Shown here: piece by piece, positions 8,930 to 15,644 of the stretch
Position numbering within the stretch: the first letter of the stretch is position 1
Layout of the letters: each line of letters opens with the position of its first letter
NCBI RefSeq assembly: GCF_000227745.2
Contig: NC_018012.1
Coordinates: forward strand, 4,444,501 to 4,508,500
Length of the DNA: 64,000 nucleotides
DNA from: Thiocystis violascens DSM 198
GTDB lineage: Bacteria > Pseudomonadota > Gammaproteobacteria > Chromatiales > Chromatiaceae
Direction of reading: 5' to 3'
Translations under genes and position numbers: made by a program
Notes under the pieces: model-generated
Databases searched by the model: none
Seen by the model: the letters and a program-made list of their open reading frames with translations, nothing else
Told to the model about the DNA's origin: nothing

Positions 8930-9795
8930 GTCTTGTCAACCGGATGCGGTTTCCGTGCTGGGTCGTAACGGTCATGCTGGCGCTCTGGTTCAACCTTGCA
9001 GAGGCCGGGGGCGATTTGCTCGCCGAGATTCAAGACCGCGGGACACTCCTGGTCGGGGTCAAGTCGGACGTGCCGTGCTGGGGCGAGTTGGATAAGACCA
9101 GCGGCGAGATCGTCGGCCTGGAGCCGGATCTCGCACGGGATCTGGCCGAGCGACTGGGCGTGGATCTCAAGCTGATTCCGGTTCTGTCGGCCGAACGGGT
9201 CTCGGCGCTGGAAACGCGGCAGGTGGACGTCGTGATCGCCACCCTGAACGCGACGCCGGAGCGCCGCGCCCAGTTGACCCTGGTGTCGCCTTTTTACTAC
9301 GAATCGGGCGCCGGTCTGCTGGCGCGCCGCTCCGAAGGCTTCAAACACTGGTCGGAACTGCGCAACCGGCGGATCTGCTCGCGGCGCGGCTCCTTCTATA
9401 ACCGCCCGATCGCGGTCGAGTACGGCGCGGATATCGTGGCCCTGTACAGCGCCGACATCGCGCTGGCGGCGCTGCGCGACGGACGCTGCGACGGTTTTCT
9501 CGGCGATACCGCCGTGTTCGCGGTCATGTTGCAGGATCGCGAGCTGGCCGCGCGTTATGAGATGATCCTGCCCGCGCTCTATCCGACCGGCTGGGCCGTG
9601 GCCCTGCATCGCGACGCGCGCGGCGGTCGTCTGGAAGCCGCGATCTCCGAGGCCATCGTCCACTGGCACCGGAGCGGCCTGCTGGGTCGACTGGAGGAGA
9701 AGTGGGGCATCCCCCGTTCCGATTTCAGTCGGCGGATGGAAGCCGAGTGGCGCCAGGCAGCGCCTGAATCCGACCCTGAACCTGAAAGCAGATGA
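8926..9795 (+). CDS. Periplasmic substrate-binding protein, SBP family 3 (first of two)
   Basis: A 289-residue solute-binding protein with an N-terminal signal segment (hydrophobic stretch ending near LAEAGG, residues 12-28). The mature part starts LLAEIQDRGTLLVGVKSDVP and contains GLEPDLARDLAERLG and VDVVIATLNATPERR, hallmarks of the polar amino-acid-binding family. No ABC permease or ATPase gene is nearby, so it is probably not an ordinary uptake component. It may present a ligand to the SpoIIE sensor or assist the symporter downstream. The start overlaps the phosphatase stop and its own stop overlaps the next binding protein, both as ATGA. Confidence 0.88.
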   Translation: MSLVNRMRFPCWVVTVMLALWFNLAEAGGDLLAEIQDRGTLLVGVKSDVPCWGELDKTSGEIVGLEPDLARDLAERLGVDLKLIPVLSAERVSALETRQVDVVIATLNATPERRAQLTLVSPFYYESGAGLLARRSEGFKHWSELRNRRICSRRGSFYNRPIAVEYGADIVALYSADIALAALRDGRCDGFLGDTAVFAVMLQDRELAARYEMILPALYPTGWAVALHRDARGGRLEAAISEAIVHWHRSGLLGRLEEKWGIPRSDFSRRMEAEWRQAAPESDPEPESR

Positions 9796-10733
9796 GCCTA
9801 TCCCACCCGAGTCATCTCATGACGCGCTTGCCGAACGCCCTGCCCGGTGCCGTTGCGCTCAACCCGCGCTGGCATTGGGCCATCGCCCTGTTCATCGGGT
9901 TCCTGGCACTGAGTACGGTCAGTCTGGCCGAATCCCCCCGGGCAACGGTCGAGACGCGCCCCGACCCCCTGGTCTCGGTCGCCGATGGCCGACGCATCGC
10001 TCCCGACATTGCCCGCATCGTCGCGCGCGGCGAGCTGGTGGTGGCCATGGCCAACATGGATACCCCGCCTTTTTTCTACCTGCGCGACGGCCGGCTCGTC
10101 GGTCTGGAGGTGGAGATGGCCCGCGATCTGGCGCGCGAGCTTCAGGTCGCGGTACGCTTCAACCGCCAGGCCGGGAGCTTCAACGAGGTGATCGATCTGG
10201 TGGCACGGCAGGAGGCGGATGTCGGCATCAGCAAGCTGTCGCGCACGCTGGCCAGAGCGCAACAGGTACGCTTTTCCGAGCCCTATCTCAGGCTCAAGCA
10301 TGCGCTGGCGTTCAACCGGCTCGCGCTCGCGCAACTCGCCATGGACAGTCCTGTGCAGCGCGTCGTGCGCGATTTCGGCGGCACCCTCGGCGTGATCGCC
10401 GACTCATCCTTTGCCGATTTCGCCGCGCACCATTTCCCTCAGGCCAACATCCAGACCTATCCAGACTGGCCAGAGGCCGTCCGGGCGGTGCGGACGGGCG
10501 AAATCATCGGCGTCTATCGCGACGAATTCGAAATCAAACGTCTGCTGAAAAGCGATCCCACCGCCTCGCTGACCCTGCGCACCGTGACGCTGACGGATCT
10601 CGAGGATACGCTGAGCATCGCCGTCGGCGTGGACGATCCGGTGCTGCTCGATGTCGTCAATCTGTTTCTCGCGCAGCGCGTCAACAAGCTCGATATCGAC
10701 AAGGTTCTGCATGCCGATACGCATTTACGGTAA
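9792..10733 (+). CDS. Periplasmic substrate-binding protein, SBP family 3 (second of two)
   Basis: A 313-residue paralogue-type binding protein. A hydrophobic signal segment lies near residues 26-46, ending LSTVSLAES. The mature region shows RGELVVAMANMDTPPFFY, GLEVEMARDLARELQ, EADVGISKLSRTLARAQ and VRFSEPYL, the usual amino-acid-binding signature with a ligand arginine candidate in the SRTLARA segment. Sequence similarity to the preceding protein is only moderate, so they may bind different ligands. Coupled by ATGA overlap to the gene before it and followed after 9 bases by the symporter gene. Confidence 0.88.
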   Translation: MSLSHPSHLMTRLPNALPGAVALNPRWHWAIALFIGFLALSTVSLAESPRATVETRPDPLVSVADGRRIAPDIARIVARGELVVAMANMDTPPFFYLRDGRLVGLEVEMARDLARELQVAVRFNRQAGSFNEVIDLVARQEADVGISKLSRTLARAQQVRFSEPYLRLKHALAFNRLALAQLAMDSPVQRVVRDFGGTLGVIADSSFADFAAHHFPQANIQTYPDWPEAVRAVRTGEIIGVYRDEFEIKRLLKSDPTASLTLRTVTLTDLEDTLSIAVGVDDPVLLDVVNLFLAQRVNKLDIDKVLHADTHLR

Positions 10734-10742
10734 GTCGCCCTC

Positions 10743-12032
10743 ATGACCCGGCTGAAAAACCTGGCCTTAAACCCTTGGATCATCCTGCTCAGTCTGGCGG
10801 GCGGCCTGACGTTAGGCGCCTATCTGCCCGCGTGGTCGCTGAAGCTGGCGTTCGTGGGTCACGTCTATCTGGATCTGATGAAGATGGTCGTGTTGCCCTT
10901 CATGCTGTCGGCCGTCATCCTCAGCACGCAACGCCTGATCCAGGAAGGCAGCGGCGGCCGGCTCTTTGGGCGGGTATTGTTGGTGTTCGCGGTCTTCGCG
11001 TTCGCCGCCGCCGTCATCGGTGCCGGTACGATGCTGACGCTACGCCCCGGCGCCGATCTACCGCCGGAAACGCTGGACACCTTTGGCGAGATCGTCGGCG
11101 GCGACCTTAACTCCAACAACCTCGCCATGGAACTCAACGGAACGGATCCGCGGCCTCCCGCGACGGGCCTGGAAACGTTGCTGCTCAGTCTGGTGCCATC
11201 CAACATCTTCGCGGCGCTGACCAAGGACGAGACGCTCAAGATCCTGGTGTTTTCCATCCTGCTCGGCATCGCCGTCGGTCAGGTGCCAAGGGATGTCTCG
11301 GACGGTTTCAGCAAGACCCTGGAGACTCTCTATCAGGGCTGTCAGACGATCATGCAGTGGATGAATTATCTGCTGCCGCTGGTGCTGCTGACCATGAGCG
11401 CCGGACAACTGGCCAAGACCGGTGTCGAGCCGTTGCTGGCCATGACGCAATTCGTGGCCGCCTTCGCGCTGGCCTCGGCGCTCCTGCTCCTGCCGGCCAT
11501 CTGGATCATCTGGCAGCGCGGCCCTTTGTCCCTGGGGGCCACGCTCGCCGCGCTGCGCGGACCCTTCGCGCTGGCAATCGCCACGCGCAACAGCGTGATC
11601 TGCATGCCGAGCATGATCTACTCGCTCACCCGGCAATTGGAGTTCGCCCGCGCTCAGGTCGAGCTGCTGGTGCCGCTCAGCGTGTCTCTGTTGCGCATTG
11701 GTCCAATCGTCTATTACGTCTGCGCGACCCTGTTCATCGCCCAGCTTTACGGGCTCGCGCTCGATGCCGGCGAACTCGCGCTGGTCATCACGGCGTCCAT
11801 CCTGGCCGGGTTTGCCTCGGCCGGCATGACCGGTTTGGCGATCGTCTCACTGACCAGCATCACCTGCGGCTATCTCGGGCTACCCTTCGAGGCCGCCTTC
11901 ATCCTGTTTCTGGCGGTCGATCCCATCTGCGACATTCTGCGCACGCTGGTGCTCGTGATCGGCAACACCGCCTCGGTGGCGCTGATCGGCGCGCGTCCCG
12001 CGCGGGTCACGGAGACCGCATGTCTTTCATAG
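10743..12032 (+). CDS. Dicarboxylate/amino acid:cation symporter (DAACS/SDF family)
   Basis: A 429-residue inner-membrane secondary transporter of the sodium/proton-dicarboxylate (glutamate/aspartate) symporter family. Eight membrane segments and two re-entrant hairpins fit the length. Recognisable parts are DLMKMVVLPFMLSAVILS (segment 3), the hairpin region around ATRNSVICMPSM, and the substrate-contacting end SAGMTGLAIVSLTS followed by AVDPICDILRTLVLVIGN, whose Asp-x-x-Arg-Thr recalls the Asp/Arg pair that binds the substrate in GltPh. The NMDGT motif of classical members is not evident, so the substrate may differ. The last 13 bases overlap the racemase gene. Confidence 0.88.
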   Translation: MTRLKNLALNPWIILLSLAGGLTLGAYLPAWSLKLAFVGHVYLDLMKMVVLPFMLSAVILSTQRLIQEGSGGRLFGRVLLVFAVFAFAAAVIGAGTMLTLRPGADLPPETLDTFGEIVGGDLNSNNLAMELNGTDPRPPATGLETLLLSLVPSNIFAALTKDETLKILVFSILLGIAVGQVPRDVSDGFSKTLETLYQGCQTIMQWMNYLLPLVLLTMSAGQLAKTGVEPLLAMTQFVAAFALASALLLLPAIWIIWQRGPLSLGATLAALRGPFALAIATRNSVICMPSMIYSLTRQLEFARAQVELLVPLSVSLLRIGPIVYYVCATLFIAQLYGLALDAGELALVITASILAGFASAGMTGLAIVSLTSITCGYLGLPFEAAFILFLAVDPICDILRTLVLVIGNTASVALIGARPARVTETACLS

Positions 12033-12718
12033 GCGTTCTTGGCGGGATGGGGCCCGCCGCGACAGTCGATTTCATGGCCAAGCTGGTGGCGCTGACGCCC
12101 GCTTGCTGCGATCAGGATCACCTGCCGGTCGTGGTGGTCACGCTGCCTCGGGTACCCGACCGCAGCGCCGCGATTCTCGGGCGCGGCCAGGATCCGCTAC
12201 CCGCTCTCAAGGAAGGCATCGCGCTGCTCAACCGCGCCGACGTGGGTCTGGTCGTCATTCCGTGCAGCACCTCGCATCATTGGTACGACGAACTTAGCGC
12301 GGCAAGCCACGCGCCCATCCTGCACATCGCGCGGGCGGCGGTGTCACGGGTGCCGCGGGGCGAGCGCGCCCTGATCCTGGCCACCCGCGGCGCCCTGGCC
12401 TCGGGCTTTTTCCAGCGCGAACTGGCCGCCTGGGAGACACCCTTCGATATCCCCTCGCCGGATGACGAGCAAGTCCTGGTGGACGATTGCATTCGTTTGA
12501 TCAAGTCCGGGCAGCCCGAACCGGCCGGCGCCTGCCTGGAGCGGGTGCTCGTCAAGGCTCGGACGCGCGGCGCGCGGACGGCGATCCTGGGTTGTACCGA
12601 ACTGCCGCTCGCCGCCGTTTATGCCGAGCGGCATTCATTGGGCTTGATCGACTGCACCCTGGAACTGGCGCGTTGCGCGGTGGAGTACGCCTTGCAACGC
12701 GGCTGGAATTGCGCCTAA
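12020..12718 (+). CDS. Aspartate/glutamate racemase family protein
   Basis: A 232-residue cytoplasmic racemase of the Asp/Glu/hydantoin superfamily, which interconverts L and D amino acids without cofactor through two cysteines. The N-terminus IGVLGGMGPAATVDF is diagnostic. The two catalytic cysteines are Cys82 in VIPCSTSHH, where most members have PCNTAH, and Cys192 in ILGCTELPL. The ATG at 12020 is chosen because it opens directly on the conserved motif; it overlaps the symporter gene by 13 bases. Position suggests that the imported amino acid or its enantiomer is the substrate and perhaps also the signal read by the operon. Confidence 0.9.
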   Translation: MSFIGVLGGMGPAATVDFMAKLVALTPACCDQDHLPVVVVTLPRVPDRSAAILGRGQDPLPALKEGIALLNRADVGLVVIPCSTSHHWYDELSAASHAPILHIARAAVSRVPRGERALILATRGALASGFFQRELAAWETPFDIPSPDDEQVLVDDCIRLIKSGQPEPAGACLERVLVKARTRGARTAILGCTELPLAAVYAERHSLGLIDCTLELARCAVEYALQRGWNCA

Positions 12719-12887
12719 TCCTTGAGATCGAACGACACGAATCCTGGCAGGCATGGGCGCGCGAGCCGCCGCAGACTCAGGACACCTATCAGACGAGGGC
12801 GTATCATCGGCCCAAAGACATTTGAAACGTGTATGCGGTTCAAGTGACGATACGTGCCAACCTATCGATGACAAAAGCGTATTAGAC

Positions 12888-13361
12888 ATGCACATTCATC
12901 TCGTCAGCGTCGGGCGGAGAATGCCGGCCTGGGTCGAGGCGGGCTACGCCGAGTATGCCAAGCGTCTGCCGCCCGAATGCGCGCTGCATCTGGTGGAGAT
13001 CGACCCGCTGCGGCGCGGCAAGGCGACGCCGCCGGCGCTGGCCCGCGAGGACGAGGGCCGGCGCATCCTGAAGGCGATTCCCAAGGGGGCTGGCGTGGCC
13101 GCGCTCGATGTCCAGGGGCAGTGCTGGAGCACCGAGACGCTGGCGCGCCATCTTGGCGACTGGCTGGCCGATGGTCATGACCGCGCACTGCTGATCGGCG
13201 GCCCGGACGGACTCGCGCCGGAGTGTCTGGCGCGGGCCACGCAGCGCTGGTCGTTGTCCGCACTGACCTTTCCGCACCCATTGGTGCGGGTGATCGTCGC
13301 CGAACAGATCTACCGTGCCTGGAGTCTGATTCAGGGTCACCCCTATCATCGTGGACGCTGA
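12888..13361 (+). CDS. rlmH: 23S rRNA (pseudouridine1915-N3)-methyltransferase RlmH
   Basis: A 157-residue SPOUT methyltransferase that methylates pseudouridine 1915 in helix 69 of 23S rRNA of assembled ribosomes; E. coli RlmH has 155 residues. The trefoil-knot signature is present: ALLIGGPDGL near residues 104-113 and LSALTFPHPLVRVIVAEQIYRAW plus the terminal GHPYHRGR, which is almost invariant. The ATG at 12888 gives the canonical MHIHLVSVGRRMPAWV N-terminus. The 169-base gap upstream probably holds its promoter. The gene ends overlapping maf by 11 bases. Confidence 0.96.
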   Translation: MHIHLVSVGRRMPAWVEAGYAEYAKRLPPECALHLVEIDPLRRGKATPPALAREDEGRRILKAIPKGAGVAALDVQGQCWSTETLARHLGDWLADGHDRALLIGGPDGLAPECLARATQRWSLSALTFPHPLVRVIVAEQIYRAWSLIQGHPYHRGR

Positions 13362-13953
13362 ACACCAGATCTATCTCGCCTCCCGCTCGCCGCGGCGGGG
13401 CGAATTGCTGACCCAGATCGGGGTGCGGTTCGCGGCGATCGCCGCCGACATCGACGAGGCGCGTCGACCGGACGAGCCGCCTCATGCCTATGTGCGCCGG
13501 GTGGCGCTGGAGAAGGGGCGGGCGGGGCGCGCCAGTCTGCCGGCGGGCGATGACCGGCCCGTGCTGGCCGCGGATACGGCGGTGATCCGCGCTGACGTTC
13601 TTTTGGGCAAGCCCCGCGATCGCGAGGATGCCGCGCGCATGCTGCGGCTGCTGTCCGGTCGAACCCATCGCGTCCTGACCGCGGTGGCTCTGATCGCGGG
13701 GGCGCGCGAATGGGTCGAAATCAGCGAAAGCCGCGTGACCTTCCGTTTGATCGGCGAGGAGGAAATACAGCGTTATTGGCACACCGGAGAGCCTCTCGAC
13801 AAGGCCGGAGGCTATGGTATCCAGGGCCATGGGGCCTTGTTTGTTGCCGCGCTGGATGGCAGTTACTCGGGTGTGATGGGGCTGCCGCTGTTCGAGACCG
13901 GACGTCTGCTGGAGCGGGCGGGAATCGAACTCCTGCCCGCGCAAGCCGTTTGA
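13351..13953 (+). CDS. maf: Maf-like nucleotide pyrophosphatase (YhdE type)
   Basis: A 200-residue Maf/HAM1-superfamily nucleotide pyrophosphatase, the family that hydrolyses dTTP, UTP and modified nucleotides. The N-terminal motif LASRSPRRGELLTQIG (residues 9-24) is the substrate-phosphate loop; ADTAVIRADVLLGKPRD and GGYGIQGHGALFV provide the catalytic aspartate and the conserved glycine-rich region. The start is GTG at 13351 inside the rlmH end, implying coupled translation. Gene order maf-rng-yhdP-tldD matches E. coli. The coding region stops 30 bases before a heptamer tandem array. Confidence 0.94.
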   Translation: MDAEHQIYLASRSPRRGELLTQIGVRFAAIAADIDEARRPDEPPHAYVRRVALEKGRAGRASLPAGDDRPVLAADTAVIRADVLLGKPRDREDAARMLRLLSGRTHRVLTAVALIAGAREWVEISESRVTFRLIGEEEIQRYWHTGEPLDKAGGYGIQGHGALFVAALDGSYSGVMGLPLFETGRLLERAGIELLPAQAV

Positions 13954-13982
13954 TTCGCCCCCATCCGCCCGATACCCTGACA

Positions 13983-14094
13983 CTGACCACTGACCACTGA
14001 CCACTGACCACTGACCACTGACCACTGACCACTGACCACTGACCACTGACCACTGACCACTGACCACTGACCACTGACCACTGACCACTGACCA
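13983..14094 (+). repeat. Tandem heptamer array, 16 copies of CTGACCA
   Basis: Sixteen uninterrupted, identical copies of the 7-base unit CTGACCA, preceded by one unit lacking a base (CTGACA from 13977) and followed by CT. The array fills the maf-rng gap and ends 22 bases ahead of the rng start. On the opposite strand it reads as repeated WSVVSGQ, which makes long false reading frames. Perfect copies imply recent slippage expansion, so copy number probably differs between strains. Confidence 0.98.
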
Positions 14095-14118
14095 CTCATT
14101 AACCGAGACAACGATTCC

Positions 14119-15573
14119 GTGAGCGAAGAAATCCTGATCAATGTGACACCGCCCGAGACCCGAGTTGCCGTGGTCGAAAACGGCGTGGTGCAGGAGATCA
14201 TCATCGAGCGCGCCGAGCGTAGCGGTCTGGTCGGCAATATTTACAAGGGCCGGGTGTGCCGGGTGCTGCCGGGAATGCAGGCCGCCTTCGTCGATATCGG
14301 CCTGGAGCGCGCGGCCTTTCTGCATGCCTCGGATATTCTCGGCGTCCAGGGCGAGCCGCGCGAGGATCATATCCACGAGCTGGTGCACGAGGGCGATCTG
14401 CTAGTGGTGCAGGTGGTCAAGGATCCGCTCGGCACCAAGGGCGCACGTCTGACCACCAACATCTCGATCGCCTCGCGCTATCTGGTCTGCATGCCCGCGA
14501 TGGCCAGCACCGGGGTGTCTCAGAAAATCGAGGACGATGAGGAACGGCGGCGACTGCGCGACATCCTGCAACGCTATGTCGACGCCCATGAGGGCGAGGG
14601 CGGTTTTATCGGCCGTACCGCCGCCGAGGGGGTGAGCGAGGAGGCGCTGTGCAAGGACATGGCCTTTCTGGCCAAATTGTGGCGTGGCGTGAAGCAGCGC
14701 TGCTCGGTGGTCAACGAAATTACGCTGATCCATGACGATCTCCCGTTGGCGCTGCGCGCGCTGCGCGATCTGGTGACGCCCGAGGTGGAGCGAATCCGCA
14801 TCGACTCCCGCGCCATGTTGGACAAGGCCATCCCCTTCGCGGCCAAGTACATCCCGGAGATCAAGGATCGCATCGACCACTATCAGGGCGCGCGTCCGCT
14901 GTTCGATCTCTACGGCATCGAGGACGAAATCAAAAAGGCGCTGCTGCGCAAGGTGAGCCTCAAGTCCGGCGGTCATCTGGTGATCGACCAGACCGAGGCC
15001 ATGACGACCATCGATGTCAACACCGGCGCCTTCGTCGGACACCGCAATCTGGAAGAGACGATCTTCAAGACCAACCTGGAGGCCGCCCAGGCGATCTGCC
15101 GGCAACTGCGGCTGCGCAATCTCGGCGGCATCATCATCATCGATTTCATCGACATGACCGAGGACGAGCACAAGCGTCAGGTGCTGCGCGCGCTGGAGAA
15201 GTGCCTGGCGCGCGATCATGCCAAGACGCATATCACAGAGGTCTCGTCCTTGGGTCTGGTGGAGATGACGCGCAAACGCACCCGCGAGTCGCTGGAGCAT
15301 GTCTTGTGCGAGCCCTGTCCCTGCTGCGGCGGGCGCGGTTCGATCAAGACCGCCGAGACCACCTGTTACGAAATCTTCCGCGAAATTCTGCGCGAGTCGC
15401 GTCAGTTCGATGTGGAGACGCTGCTGGTGCTGGCCTCGCAGGAGGTGGTCGACCGTTTGCTCGACGAGGAGTCCGCCCATCTGGCCGAACTGGAGTCGTT
15501 CATCGGTCGCCCGATCCGTCTCCAGGCCGAGGCGCTCTACACCCAGGAACAGTATGACGTGGTGTTGATCTGA
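14119..15573 (+). CDS. rng: Ribonuclease G
   Basis: A 484-residue RNase E/G family endoribonuclease (E. coli RNase G has 489), which matures the 5' end of 16S rRNA and cuts AU-rich single-stranded RNA. The S1 RNA-binding domain lies near residues 30-125 (GNIYKGRVCRVLPGMQAAFVDIG). The catalytic DNase I-like region includes TTIDVNTGAFVGH and IIIDFIDM with the magnesium-binding aspartates. The zinc-link cysteines are in CEPCPCCGGRG. The GTG start at 14119 is required by the conserved N-terminus SEEILINVTPPETRVAV. There is no clear ribosome site, and the heptamer array abuts the leader, so expression could depend on the array. Confidence 0.96.
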   Translation: MSEEILINVTPPETRVAVVENGVVQEIIIERAERSGLVGNIYKGRVCRVLPGMQAAFVDIGLERAAFLHASDILGVQGEPREDHIHELVHEGDLLVVQVVKDPLGTKGARLTTNISIASRYLVCMPAMASTGVSQKIEDDEERRRLRDILQRYVDAHEGEGGFIGRTAAEGVSEEALCKDMAFLAKLWRGVKQRCSVVNEITLIHDDLPLALRALRDLVTPEVERIRIDSRAMLDKAIPFAAKYIPEIKDRIDHYQGARPLFDLYGIEDEIKKALLRKVSLKSGGHLVIDQTEAMTTIDVNTGAFVGHRNLEETIFKTNLEAAQAICRQLRLRNLGGIIIIDFIDMTEDEHKRQVLRALEKCLARDHAKTHITEVSSLGLVEMTRKRTRESLEHVLCEPCPCCGGRGSIKTAETTCYEIFREILRESRQFDVETLLVLASQEVVDRLLDEESAHLAELESFIGRPIRLQAEALYTQEQYDVVLI

Positions 15574-15579
15574 GTTTTT

Positions 15580-15598
15580 AGCGGGTTTCAAACCCGCT
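15580..15598. repeat. Perfect short hairpin between rng and yhdP
   Basis: AGCGGGTTT and its complement AAACCCGCT flank a single C, beginning 7 bases after the rng stop. A run of T lies before the stem, and on the plus strand none follows it, so it does not look like an intrinsic terminator for rng. It may act as an RNA processing or stability hairpin between rng and yhdP. Confidence 0.7.
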
Positions 15599-15644
15599 CC
15601 ACGACAGGATATGTCTGGATCTCCGGTGCGAAGGCTATAAACCA

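Noticed and set aside
13983-14094. CRISPR-like array
   Set aside because: Unit is 7 bases, perfectly tandem, with no spacers.
12904-14388. Long minus-strand reading frame (494 codons) with repeated WSVVSGQ
   Set aside because: It is antisense to rlmH, maf and rng; the repeated peptide is only the heptamer array read on the other strand.
15580-15598. Intrinsic terminator after rng
   Set aside because: The stem is good, but the T run precedes it on the plus strand instead of following it.
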